Positions 24,036 through 34,204 of a DNA stretch of 64,000 bases are shown here, in pieces. Source of the stretch: Cherax quadricarinatus (taxonomy: Eukaryota; Arthropoda; Malacostraca; Decapoda; Parastacidae); the NCBI RefSeq assembly GCF_038502225.1, contig NC_091298.1, forward strand, positions 36,787,344 to 36,851,343, given 5' to 3'. The translations under genes were made by a program, and so were the position numbers. Position 1 is the stretch's first letter. The number at the start of each line of letters is the position of its first letter. A model generated the notes under the pieces. That model was not told the DNA's origin. It searched no databases and worked only from the letters and a program-made list of their open reading frames with translations.

Positions 24036-25245
24036 CTTGAGTAGTTTCGGGAAGGTGCTAGTTTCTAGTGACTTGTTAAAAAGTAATGAAATAGCATGCG
24101 AAAGGACATGGGCCGCTCGCTTGTACAGTAATGGTGGGACATGAGACAGATTCCCTGAGTTATTTTTAAGTGGCTTTATAATCTCGGTGACTTCCGTGGA
24201 CTCAGTTGGTGCAAGATAGAAGGAATTTGGGAAATTCCCATCTAGGTAGTCCCCGGCATGGGCATTGGTATGTGGGATTTTATTGGCGAGATTAGATCCT
24301 ATGGTTGAGAAGAAGTCGTTTATCTTGTTAGCTGTGTCAGTGGGATGTAGTGGTGTTTCATTAGGTTTAGTTAGGACAATATTCTTGGTTTTTTTCAGTT
24401 TGTGGGTCCCTAGAATCTGAGAGAGTGTTTTCCAGGTCTTTTTTATATCTCCTCTAGTGTCTGTGAATCTACTGGAGTAGTATAGTTGTTTGGCTTTCTT
24501 TATTACTTTGGTGAGAACTGATGAATAGTGTTTAAGAATATCTTTGTGTATTAAGCCCTGTCTATATTGCTTTTCATATTGGTGTTTCTTGTCATTGGAT
24601 TTCAGAATGGTGCTGGTTAGCCATGGGCAACCAAGCCGTTTGTTTGTGATCTGTTTCGTTTTTTATAGGACAATGTTTGTTGTATAGTCTAAGTAATTTG
24701 TTAAGAAAAATGTCTGTCCAGTCATCAATACCATGGGCCTTGGAGAATTCTGTAGGCCAGTCAACAGTCTCTAGGTCAGCTGTGAACTTCCTTATTGAGG
24801 CCTCGTCATGGAGTCTAAATGAGACTTTGTTGTATTCAAGTGGTGGTTTACTAATGTTTGTCAGGAGGAAGGTAGGGTAGTGGTCTGTAGTGCTATCTGT
24901 GATTATCCCTGATTTAAGGGGGGCTAGTATATTGGTCCATATGTGGTCTATTATGGTTGCACTTGTCTCAGTGAGCCTGGTTGGTTCAGTTATTGTTGGT
25001 ATGAGAAGTGTGTTGTTCATATTGTTGATGAAATCAGTTACAGGCTGATCATCTAGTATGCCAAGGTTGATGTTGAAGTCTCCAGCTAAGAGAAGGTGGT
25101 GCTTATTCATTTGTCTGTTTGTAATTAGTGACTTTAATTTCTAACTGAAATTTGGGATGTTTGTGTGAGGTATCCGGTAAATGGCACCGATTGTTATAGG
25201 TGTCTTAAGGTTTTTTACAGTAAAATTAGCAAAAATATATTCCCC
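23043..25245 (-). mobile_element. L2/Daphne-like LINE, main part (middle element of the nest)
   Basis: Carries RT (above) and, at 24592-25110, the C-terminal half of an APE-type endonuclease with LLAGDFNINLGILD and TIIDHIWTNI, TTDHYPTFLL. 24035-24592 is the frame-broken linker. The element is 5'-truncated within the endonuclease near 25245. The short repeat attca on both outer edges (20232-20236 and near 25246) may be its target duplication within the RTE 3' UTR. Confidence 0.8.
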
Positions 25246-27066
25246 ATATTCATCACTAAATGTTACCTTGCTCACACTCCAACAGCACGTCAAGCATTAA
25301 AATCCATTTGTCTCCATTCACCCCTTCCAAATACGCTCACGCATGCTTGTTTGAAGTCCAAGCCCCAAGCACACAAAACCTCCTTTACCCTCTCCCTCCA
25401 ACCTTTCCTAGGGCGACCCTTACCCAGCATTCCCTCCACTACAGATTTATACATTATCGAAGTCATTCTATTTTGTTCCATAATCTCTACATGTCCGAAC
25501 CACCTCAACAATCCCTCCTCAGCCCTCTGGATAATAGTTTTGGTAACCCTGCACCTCCTCCTAATTTTCAAACTACGAATTCTCTGCATTATATTCACAC
25601 CACACATTGCCCTCAAACATGACATCACTGCCTCCAGCCTTCTCCTTGTTGCAACATTCACCACTCATGCTTCACACCCATATAAGAGTGTTGGTATAAC
25701 TATACTCTCATACATTTCCCTCTTTGCTTCCACGGACAAAGTTCTTTGTCTCTACAGACTCCCCAGAGCACCGCTCACCCTTTTTCCCAAGTCAATTCTA
25801 TGATTCACCTCATCCTTCACAGACCAATCTGCTGACACATCCCCTCTTAAAAATCTGAATACATTCGCCTCCTCCATACTCTCTCCCTCCAATCTGATAT
25901 CAAATTTTCCGTCACCTAATCTGTTTGTTATCCTCATCACCTTACTTTTTCCTATATTCACTTTTAATTTTCTTTTACATACCCTACCAAATTCATCCAC
26001 CAACCTCTGCAACTTCTCTTCAGAATCTACCAAATGCACAGTGTAATCAGCATAAAGCAACTGTGACAACTCCCATTTTGCGTTAGATTCTTTATCTTTT
26101 AACCCCACACCTCATGCCAACACCCGCGCATTCACTTCTCTTACAACCCCATCTATAAAAATTTAACAACCATGATGACATCACACATCCTTGTCTAAGG
26201 CCTACTTTTACTGGGAAATAATCTCCCTCTTCCTTACATAATCTAACCTGAGCCTCACTGTCCTCGTAAAAACTCTTCACTGCTTTCAATAACCTACCTC
26301 GTATTCCATACACCTGCAAAATCTGTCACATTTCCCCCTATCCACCCTGTCATACGCCTTTTCCAAATCCATAAATGCCACAAAAACCTTTTTACCCTTA
26401 TCTAAATACTGTTCACTTATATGTTTCACTGTAAACACTTGGTCTACACGCCCCCTACATTTCCTAAAGCCTCCTTGTTCATCTGCTATCCTACTCTCCA
26501 TCTTACTCTTAATTCATTCAATAATAACTCTACCATACACTTTGCCAGGGATACTCAACAGACTTATTCCCCTATAATTTTTGCACTCTCTTTTGTCCCC
26601 TTTGCGTTTATACAAAGGAACTATGCACGCTCTCTGTCAATCCCTAGGTACCTTACCCTCTTCCATACATTTATTATGTAATAGAACCAACCACTCCAAA
26701 ACTATATCCCCACCTGCTTTTAACATTTCTATCTTTATCCCATCAATCCCAGCTGCCTTACCCCTTTTCATTCTACCCACTGCCTCACGAACTTTCCATA
26801 TACTCACAATTGGCTCTTCCTCACTCCTACGAGATGCTATTCCTCCTTGCCCTATACTCGAAATCACAGCTTCCTTCTTCATCAACACTTAACAATTCCT
26901 CAAAATATTCCCTCCATCTTCCCGATACCTCTAACTCTCCATTGAATAACTCTCCTCTACTATATTTAACTGTCAAATCCATTCGTTCCCTAGGCTTCCT
27001 CAACTTATTAATCTCACTCCAAAACGTTTTCTTATTTTCAACAAAATTTGTTGATAACATTTCACC

Positions 27067-27069
<3 letters not shown>
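25246..27069 (-). mobile_element. RTE-A LINE, decayed coding part, outer element of the nest (part 2)
   Basis: Six short minus-strand frames together cover the RTE C-terminal domain (25290-25664), motif C as LLYADYTVHL (FADD lost), GLRQGCVMSSWLLNF, LEKAYDRVDRG and the linker (26827-27069). Many frameshifts and stops make this clearly the oldest of the RTE-A copies here, in line with being the outermost host of the nest. It ends at (TA)n. Confidence 0.9.

Positions 27070-27160
<91 letters not shown>
27070..27160. repeat. (TA)n microsatellite
   Basis: About 90 bp at the 5' edge of the decayed RTE. Confidence 0.97.
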
Positions 27161-27164
<4 letters not shown>

Positions 27165-27330
27165 ATAACCACGAACGAGTGGTATTGATCAATAACAACA
27201 ACAACAAGTGATTACAATAATATAAAATACTGCTTGTTGTACTAGTACACCAAACAGGGACTAGAATAAAATTAGCCTAGAGTTATCAACACCACCGTGT
27301 GTACATGAATGGTATACAATACCGACATGA
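27161..27330. repeat. Unnamed dispersed repeat, shared with 30590-30700
   Basis: cacgaacgagtggtattgat, ataaaatactgcttgttg and the segment ending in cacaccg-like sequence recur at 30590-30690. It probably belongs to the family that includes SINE-3. It carries no ORF. Confidence 0.55.
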
Positions 27331-27686
27331 TGAAATTAAGACAGATTTGCAACATCTGGGTATCTTTATTGTAGACGTTTCGCCATCCAGTGGCTTTATC
27401 AATATAAATTCCAGGACATAACTTGAGGACAGTAGAACTGTGTACAGAAGATGAGGTAATCAGTCTCTCAACCTTGGAGTAGGTGCGAAGAACACCGTAG
27501 TCGTGGAGATTCTGCAGCAGAAGCAAGACGCCTGACGTTTATCTTATATACTAACGTCAGGTGGAAATGGGACGTGTAGCAGACGAGGGCATAGTCACTG
27601 GTAGGCGGGATTCCCCAGTGGAAGTAGGTCCTTCCCAAAGACATGGGATAGTTGTAGTAGTAGTTGTCGTAGTCGTGAAGGTTATG
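27331..27686 (-). mobile_element. Penelope-like terminal repeat, family B, minus arm
   Basis: A 356-bp arm, reverse complement of 27727-28079 with few differences. It carries a hammerhead-like core. A 40-bp spacer separates the arms. No RT or endonuclease is attached. Confidence 0.78.
27372..27402 (-). ncRNA. Hammerhead-like core, family B minus copy (U3-A8 type)
   Basis: The minus strand reads TTGATAA, extra A, GCCA-CTGGA-TGGC (stem II), GAAAC, GTC. GAAAC is at 27381-27377 and the 7-nt core at 27402-27396. Confidence 0.55.
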
Positions 27687-27726
27687 ACAGTGCAACATTA
27701 TGGAATCTTGATTCTGAGGACATGTA

Positions 27727-28079
27727 CATAACCTTCACGACTACGACAACTACTACTACAACTAACCCATGTCTTTGGGTAGGACCTACTTCCACTGGGG
27801 AATCCCGCCTACCAGTGACTATGCCCTCGTCTGCTACATGTCCCATTTCCACCTGACGTTAGTATATAAGCGTCAGGCGCCTTGCTGCTTCTTCAGAATT
27901 CTCCACGACTACGGTGTTCTTCGCACCTACTCCCAGGTTGAGGGACTGATTACCTCATCTTCTGCACATAGTTCTACTGTCCTCAAGTTATGTCCTGGAA
28001 TTTGTATTGATAAAGCCACTGGATGGCGAAACGTCTACAATAAAGATACCCAGATGTTGCACATGTGTCTTAATTTCAC
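27727..28079 (+). mobile_element. Penelope-like terminal repeat, family B, plus arm
   Basis: Partner of 27331-27686. It ends taataaagatacc-type sequence, cagatgttgcacatgtgtct, a terminal motif also seen (gttgcatatgtgtct) in family A at 32514-32528. Confidence 0.78.
28007..28037 (+). ncRNA. Hammerhead-like core, family B plus copy (U3-A8 type)
   Basis: TTGATAA at 28007-28013, extra A, stem II GCCA (28015-28018) and TGGC (28024-28027), GAAAC at 28028-28032, then GTC. Position 3 U and position 8 A can pair. Confidence 0.55.
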
Positions 28080-28109
28080 CATTGTGTGTCCTTGGGTAGC
28101 GAGTACAAT

Positions 28110-28243
28110 ATCCAGTTCCGCTGGATGCGCTACTCTTAAGGATCGTATGGTCCAGTGGATTAGGGCGTCACGTGTTTTCGCCCACCATGAGGCAGGCCAA
28201 AGCATCATGGGTTCGAGTCCTTGGCTAGAGCAGTGTTGTTATT

Positions 28244-28245
<2 letters not shown>
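28110..28245 (+). mobile_element. tRNA-derived SINE-3
   Basis: A-box-like GGTCCAGTGGATTAGGGCG (28149 on) and B-box-like GGGTTCGAGTCC (about 28210), with a tail reaching (TA)n. The same family occurs at 30735-30850. Confidence 0.72.
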
Positions 28246-28339
<94 letters not shown>

Positions 28340-28350
28340 CATATATATAT
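28246..28350. repeat. (TA)n microsatellite
   Basis: TA with several gtat and catac interruptions. Confidence 0.96.
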
Positions 28351-28354
28351 GAAA

Positions 28355-29025
28355 AATTATTAATAGACAGAATATATTTACAGAAAACACAAACATGATT
28401 GAAATGGTACAATATATCAAAGATTATGAATTTCCTTCTGCTCCTCCGAAGTCAGACGCAAGCCAAGTATGCAGCAAGCATTTCCCCTCTGGATGACCAC
28501 TCTGAGGCGCTGGAACATGAAAGTGGCTGCCCTTGGGTCCCTGGTGGTGTCGATGAGTCTGGAACCCAATTCTTTAAGGAAACATGTGGCATTTTTTCCC
28601 CATGATCCCAAGTTCTCTGAACCTACTGGCACAAATTGATACTGTTGGCTGATCTTGTACTCCTCCGTCTGATCAGCAGCTCTTCCCTGTCGCCCGACAC
28701 TGTGATGGATGTAGGTGTCAGCCAGCGTTGACACACAGGTATAGTCCCATGGTAAGAGCTAGCCATTTTTCCAAGGATAGATGGTGATCCCGTCGGGGCG
28801 GTTTGCTGAGATGTTGGCTGCTAGTGCTCGGGGTTCTCTCTAGGCTGGGCATCCGGCTGTTGTAAAGAGTTCTCTTTATGATGTCGTTGACTTCCTTGTG
28901 TCTTGCATGCCAGCCCTTGGTATTGGAACAGTTAGGACCGTGTAGACCATATTGGTCGGCTTGCGCATCGCTGCAAATACACGTGTATTTCGTGTGAATT
29001 AGAGCAGCAAGGCGTGCTCACACTC
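28355..29025 (-). mobile_element. LINE fragment, relative of the LDDG/RLE element at 52.6-54.7 kb
   Basis: The minus frame at 28417-28734 gives STLADTYI, then FVPVGSENLGSWGKNAT and RDPRAATFMFQRL, aligned with the C-terminus of the 52633-54738 protein. Upstream, frame-broken pieces keep the zinc-knuckle-like YTCICSDA...GLHGPNC and the HKEVNDIIKR helix. 5'-truncated and flanked by TA tracts. Confidence 0.85.

Positions 29026-29118
<93 letters not shown>
29026..29118. repeat. (TA)n microsatellite
   Basis: About 92 bp before a MITE. Confidence 0.98.
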
Positions 29119-29121
<3 letters not shown>

Positions 29122-29502
29122 TGCCGAATAGGCAGAACTTGCCATCTTGGCTTAAATAGCAACGCTCATCTTGCCATATAGGACAAGTGAAAATTTGTGT
29201 ATGCAATAATTTCGCCAAAATCACTCTGAACCTAACGAAAAAATTATATTTGATTGTGTTTGTTTAGTACTAAATTATTGTAAACGTATTTAAAATATAT
29301 TTAGTTGGGTTAGGCTAAAATAAATTGCTCTTGTTGTAATAAGGTTAGGTAAGTTTTCTAAGATTCTTTTGGTGCAAAATTAAAAAAATTTACATTAACA
29401 TTAATGAAAAAAATATATCTTTAAACGTATAAGAGAAAATTTCAGAAAGGACTTAATTTTAAATGAGTTCTTGCTAATTGACCAGTTTTACATATTCGGC
29501 AC

Positions 29503-29505
<3 letters not shown>
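29119..29505 (+). mobile_element. 387-bp MITE (copy 4), plus orientation
   Basis: TCGTGCCGAATAGGC at the left, ATATTCGGCACGAC at the right. Forms an inverted pair with copy 5. Confidence 0.92.

Positions 29506-29595
<90 letters not shown>
29506..29595. repeat. (TA)n spacer between inverted MITEs
   Basis: 90 bp of pure TA at the centre of an 865-bp palindrome. Confidence 0.98.
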
Positions 29596-29598
<3 letters not shown>

Positions 29599-29980
29599 GT
29601 GCCGAATATGTAAAACTGGTCAATTAGCAAGAACTCATTTAAAATTAAGTCCTTTCTAAAATTTTCTCTTATACGTTTAAAGATATATTTTTTTCATTAA
29701 TGTTAATGTAAAAATTTTTAATTTTGCACCAAAAGAATCTTAGAAAACTTACCTAACCTTATTATAACAAGAGCAATTTATTTTAGCCTAACCCAACTAT
29801 ATATATTTTAGATTTGTTTACAGTAATTTAATACTAAACAAACACAGTGAAATATATTTTTATCGTTAGGTTCAGAATGATTTTGGCGAAATTATTGCAT
29901 ACACAAATTTTCACTTGTCCTATATGGCAAGATGAGCGTTGCTATTTAAGCCAAGATCGCAAGTTCTGCCTATTCGGCAC

Positions 29981-29983
<3 letters not shown>
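29596..29983 (-). mobile_element. 387-bp MITE (copy 5), minus orientation
   Basis: GTCGTGCCGAATATG at the left, CCTATTCGGCACGAC at the right. Mirror partner of copy 4. Confidence 0.92.

Positions 29984-30072
<89 letters not shown>
29984..30072. repeat. (TA)n microsatellite
   Basis: About 89 bp, running directly into an RTE fragment. Confidence 0.97.
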
Positions 30073-30075
<3 letters not shown>

Positions 30076-30570
30076 GAGTTGACACAGTTATGTTTTGCTG
30101 ATGATGCTGTGCTTTTGGGGGATTCTAAAGAAAAGTTACAAAGGTTAGTGGACGAGTTTGGGAAGGGGTGTAGAGATAGAAAGTTGAGAGTGAACGTAGA
30201 TAGGAATAAGGTGACGAGGGTTTCAAACGATTTAGATGAAGGAAAACTGGATATCACATTGGAGGGAGGGAGTCAGGAAGAAGTGAATGTTTTCAGATAT
30301 TATTAGATAGCTGACTTTTCAACGAATGGGTTTATGAAGGATGAGGTTAACCATAGAATGCATGAAGGAAAAAAGGTGAGTTGTGCGTTGAGGTATTTGT
30401 GGAAACAAGGAACTTTATCTGTGGTAAAAAGGAACGTTATCCATGGAGGCAAAGAAGGGAATGTACGAGAGTATAGTGGTACCAACACTCTTATATGGAT
30501 GTGAAGTATAGGTTATAAATGCTTCAGCGAGAAGGCGGTTGGAGGCAGTGGATATGTCGTCCTTGGCTAG
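30073..30570 (+). mobile_element. RTE-B LINE fragment, truncated both sides
   Basis: Begins at RT motif C (TQLCFADDAVLLGDSKEKLQ) and continues in broken frames through the region equivalent to VSNDLDKEKLDIKL of the 7902-10826 protein to about 30570, where it ends without a 3' UTR. Closer to RTE-B than RTE-A. Confidence 0.85.
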
Positions 30571-30589
30571 TTTCATTGTTGTTCTTGAT

Positions 30590-30700
30590 CAAATCCACTC
30601 GTTCGTGGTTACAATCATATAAAATACTGCTCGTTGGGCTAGTATACCATACAGGAAGTAGAATGTAATTAGCTCAGAGGCACCCACACCGCCTTATGTC
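30590..30700. repeat. Unnamed dispersed repeat, shared with 27161-27330
   Basis: cgttcgtggttacaatcata and tataccatacaggaagtaga align with the 27.2-kb copy. Confidence 0.5.
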
Positions 30701-30734
30701 CTCGGATGACAGTAAAACACCTAGCTTGCCTGGG

Positions 30735-30850
30735 TGCGCCATTTTTGATGGATTGTGTGGTCCTGTGGGTAGGGCGTCATGTGTTTTCGCTCACCATGAG
30801 GCGGGCCAAAGCTGCATGGGTTCCAGTCCTTGGCTAGTCGCAGTGATGTT
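30735..30850 (+). mobile_element. tRNA-derived SINE-3, second copy
   Basis: ggtcctgtgggtagggcgtc (A-box side) and GGGTTCCAGTCC (B box with one change), then ccttggctag and a short link to (TA)n. Confidence 0.68.
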
Positions 30851-30851
30851 C

Positions 30852-30855
<4 letters not shown>

Positions 30856-30947
<92 letters not shown>
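30856..30947. repeat. (TA)n microsatellite
   Basis: About 92 bp. Confidence 0.97.
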
Positions 30948-30949
<2 letters not shown>

Positions 30950-31195
30950 TCTCTGAAGTCTCATATGAGGTAGGAGGGAAGGAGATGCTAAGTGCCCCAG
31001 GCATAACAGCTCCAGGTTCCAGAAAGACTGAGTATTAGACCATTACAAAACATCCTGTCCACAAGCACCGATAATATACCTAGTAAATGTAACACTAGTG
31101 ACAAAGTTATCAAAATTTCTATCAGATATAAAAGTCTCTACTTTCTGATAACAGATATATCTGGCCATTGTTTTAGAAAAATTCTGAACATTAAA
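30948..31195. other. Unassigned sequence left of the Penelope repeats
   Basis: No ORF or repeat recognised. It may be the 5' flank or an interior piece of a Penelope-like element. Confidence 0.35.
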
Positions 31196-31568
31196 ATGGT
31201 ATAAAATACCGACAGGTTGTTAGGTAAGACACATATGCAACAGTTAGGTATCTTTATTATGAGGTGGTCAGTCCCTCAGTCTGGAGAAGAGCATTGTTCC
31301 ATAGTATGAAACAATATGGAGGAGAAGTGACAGGATGGAGCTTTTATAGCGCCAAGAGGTGAGACGTAGGAGAGGTAAGAACTCAGATGTTGAGAGGTCC
31401 CTCTCAAATCCAGCCCCTCTCACTAGTGGAAGTTGCCGAAGTTGATTGCAGGTCTGTACCAAGATACCCTTGTGTTGCAGTGTCTGACAGATTGAACATT
31501 AAAATGGTATAAAATACCGACAGGTTGTTAGGTAAGACACATATGCAACAGTTAGGTATCTTTATTGT

Positions 31569-31601
31569 GAAACGTTTCGCCTACACAGTAGGCTTCTTCA
31601 G
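31569..31601 (-). ncRNA. Hammerhead-like core, family A, unit 2 (C3-G8 type)
   Basis: Minus strand: CTGAAGA (31601-31595), extra A, stem II GCCTAC-TGT-GTAGGC, GAAAC (31578-31574), GTT. This is the canonical CUGANGA...GAAA layout. Confidence 0.68.
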
Positions 31602-31984
31602 TCAAGTACAGGAAAGGTTGATAGAAGCAGAAGATACTTGAAGACGATGTAATCAGTCCATCACCCTTAAAGTTTTGAGGTGGTCAGTCCCTCAGTCTGG
31701 AGAAGAGCATTGTTCCATAGTATGAAACAATATGGAGGAGAAGTGACAGGATGGAGCTTTTATAGCGCCAAGAGGTGAGACGTAGGAGAGGTAAGAACTC
31801 AGATGTTGAGAGGTCCCTCTCAAATCCAGCCCCTCTCACTAGTGGAAGTTGCCGAAGTTGATTGCAGGTCTGTACCAAGATACCCTTGTGTTGCAGTGTC
31901 TGACAGATTGAACATTAAAATGGTATAAAATACCGACAGGTTGTTAGGTAAGACACATATGCAACAGTTAGGTATCTTTATTGT

Positions 31985-32017
31985 GAAACGTTTCGCCTAC
32001 ACAGTAGGCTTCTTCAG
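31985..32017 (-). ncRNA. Hammerhead-like core, family A, unit 3 (C3-G8 type)
   Basis: Identical to the unit 2 core, 416 bp further on: CTGAAGA at 32017-32011 and GAAAC at 31994-31990. Confidence 0.68.
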
Positions 32018-32173
32018 TCAAGTACAGGAAAGGTTGATAGAAGCAGAAGATACTTGAAGACGATGTAATCAGTCCATCACCCTTAAAGTTTTGAGGTGGT
32101 CAGTCCCTCAGTCTGGAGAAGAGCATTGTTCCATAGTATGAAATAATATGGAGGAGAAGTGACAGGATGGAGC

Positions 32174-32569
32174 ACAAGGGTATCTTGGTACAGACCTGCA
32201 ATCAACTTCGGCAACTTCCACTAGTGAGAGGGGCTGGATTTGAGAGGGACCTCTCAACATCTGAGTTCTTACCTCTCCTACGTCTCACCTCTTGGCGCTA
32301 TAAAAGCTCCATCCTGTCACTTCTCCTCCATATTGTTTCATACTATGGAACAATGCTCTTCTCCAGACTGAGGGACTGACCACCTCAAAACTTTAAGGGT
32401 GATGGACTGATTACATCGTCTTCAAGTATCTTCTGCTTCTATCAACCTTTCCTGTACTTGACTGAAGAAGCCTACTGTGTAGGCGAAACGTTTCACAATA
32501 AAGATACCTAACTGTTGCATATGTGTCTTACCTAACAACCTGTCGGTATTTTATACCATTTTAATGTTC
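32174..32569 (+). mobile_element. Penelope-like terminal repeat, family A, inverted plus unit
   Basis: Reverse complement of the 416-bp unit, from acaagggtatcttggtacag to the shared end cggtattttataccatttta near 32560. It leads straight into Penelope RT coding sequence on the same strand, which fixes the element orientation as plus. Confidence 0.9.
32462..32494 (+). ncRNA. Hammerhead-like core, family A, plus copy (C3-G8 type)
   Basis: CTGAAGA at 32462-32468, extra A at 32469, stem II GCCTAC (32470-32475) and GTAGGC (32479-32484) with a TGT loop, GAAA at 32485-32488, then CGTT and TCA. Stem III would be only AC/GU, so it would work best as a dimer. A short stem I is TGA/TCA. Confidence 0.7.
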
Positions 32570-33152
32570 AAACTGTTAAGGTTTGATGTCACGATGTTGT
32601 TCACCCGAGTTCCTGTTTCCTATCTGTTATTTTATCTGGAAGAAGAACAAGATGAGTTTCCCACGCCACTTATTAAGAAAACTATTATGGTGTTGATGAA
32701 GCTGTGTGTAGTTAATTGCAAGGTCGAGTTTGAAGGGAAATATTACGCTGAAATGCAGGGAATAGCTATAGGAAATTTATTGTCTTCCCTGTTAAACAAT
32801 CTACTGAAAGATATCCTGCCCAGTGAAGCTAAATAGTTCAGATATGTAGATGACATCTTGTGTCTCTGGCCGAATGACATGGACCTGAACACATTTTTAC
32901 CGCTCTTGTCCCGTCTATTAAATTCCCCGTAGAGAAAGAAGTAGACTTTAAACTTCCGTTCATAGATATCCTGATGTTTAAATTTACGGTATATATCTGA
33001 AGGCTATTAATGTGTCTTCATATATCCACTTTATACAAAAGTAAAACAAGAGCATTTTTCTCACTGTTTTTTGAGAGCTTACCTAGTGTGTAACTCAGAG
33101 TGCTTGATGAGGAAATTAGGAAAATCTTTGATATTACTGCGAAACTACGTTA
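32564..33152 (+). pseudogene. Penelope-like reverse transcriptase fragment
   Basis: The first frame reads LLRFDVTMLFTRVPVSYLLF (motif A region, FDV) and EMQGIAIGNLLSSLL (motif B region, normally GxxMGSPLSP). An in-frame stop at 32834-32836 is followed by FRYVDDILCLWPNDMDLNTF, the motif C YVDD. Later frames decay. Compared with a typical Penelope RT the N-terminal domains are missing. Confidence 0.85.
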
Positions 33153-33160
33153 CCTTAAGG

Positions 33161-33855
33161 CAGTGGTTCCCAAACTTTTTCAGCTTGTTACCCAATTTAA
33201 CATGCCACATTAAGCATGTTACCCCTTTCACAAAAAGTTGTTATTATTGATATATATGGCTAAACGTGAACGTATACAGCCTCGCATACTCTGCTAATCC
33301 TAGCAAAACCATTGAAAACGTAAGAACCACACATACATTGTATATAAAATTAATAATAGCTACAAATTCACAGTAACAGTGGGTAAATACTAAATATATA
33401 GTGCACAGGTCAGTACACATACATACCAGCTTATGTCTACCTCGGCTGATGCTCACAGATAAACTGACAGTGTGAAATAGAGGCAGCCTCAGGAAGTGAG
33501 TGACGCATACTGGACAGGTCGATCTGGGCTACTGAGTGACTTTTGTCCTGAAGCATACTTGTCAAAATACTTTTGGGTTTCCACACACTTAGCTATATAT
33601 TTCTTCTTTTCTAATACTGTATATTAGTTTTTGATGTTTATTGTTATTTGGTTTAACTTTATTACTTACTTATAATAGGTTTACTTTACAACTTTATATA
33701 CTAAGACAAAGTTAACAATAATCCTCATACCGGGTACCGCATTGTTTTCTTGATTTTCAGAATTCACAACTTTTTTTCTGTCACCCCTCCATTACCCCCA
33801 AAAAATGGTTAAATTACCCCCAGGGGGTAATTTACCCCCAGTTTGGGAACCACTG
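33161..33855. mobile_element. hAT-type non-autonomous element with 8-bp target duplication
   Basis: Termini CAGTGGTTCCCAAACT and its complement, the classic hAT inverted repeat. The flanks repeat CCTTAAGG at 33153-33160 and 33856-33863. The 695-bp interior holds no transposase. The insertion interrupts a Penelope coding region. Confidence 0.95.
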
Positions 33856-33863
33856 CCTTAAGG

Positions 33864-34204
33864 AGTTTGTGGGGACGGCTTTGTTGGGAGCTAGGAAAAT
33901 TGATCAGAGGACAGAACCTAGAATAATTCCTCAGATCAAGAATGTGCTGGTCCTTCCGTACAATGAGAATTTATCTGTCCTGCTGAATACCAGAAAGAGA
34001 TTCAATGCAGAAGTTGTTTTTAAGAATTTACAGAATGTTAAGTGTATAATGATCAAGAATTCCCAGCAACAATGTGTTGGTATTGTTTACATGAGTATGT
34101 GCAATGGCTGCAGCTTATCTTATGTGGGACACATTGGCAAACCTCTAGATGTTAAAAAACACAACACAAATATTCAATACAAACAGCTTAGGAATAAAAT
34201 TTAA
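33864..34204 (+). pseudogene. Penelope-like C-terminal region with GIY-YIG endonuclease remnant
   Basis: Continues the Penelope protein after the hAT insertion: FVGTALLGARKIDQRTEPRI, then VGIVYMSMCNGCSLSYVGHI, recognisable as the GIY...YIG pair with the CxxC typical of Penelope endonucleases. Truncated at 34204 before the catalytic Glu region. Confidence 0.85.

Larger units (their letters stand above)
31196..32173 (-). mobile_element. Penelope-like terminal repeats, family A, three tandem minus units
   Basis: Units begin at gaacattaaaatggtataaa at 31196, 31494 and 31910. The second unit is 416 bp. The first is 298 bp and lacks exactly the 118-bp block with the hammerhead core. The third breaks off at 32173, where the orientation flips. 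Tandem terminal repeats next to an inverted one are typical of Penelope-like elements. Confidence 0.88.

Noticed and set aside
31196..32569. A CRISPR array or satellite from the repeated units
   Set aside because: Units of 416 bp with an inverted last copy leading into Penelope RT. No short repeat-spacer pattern.
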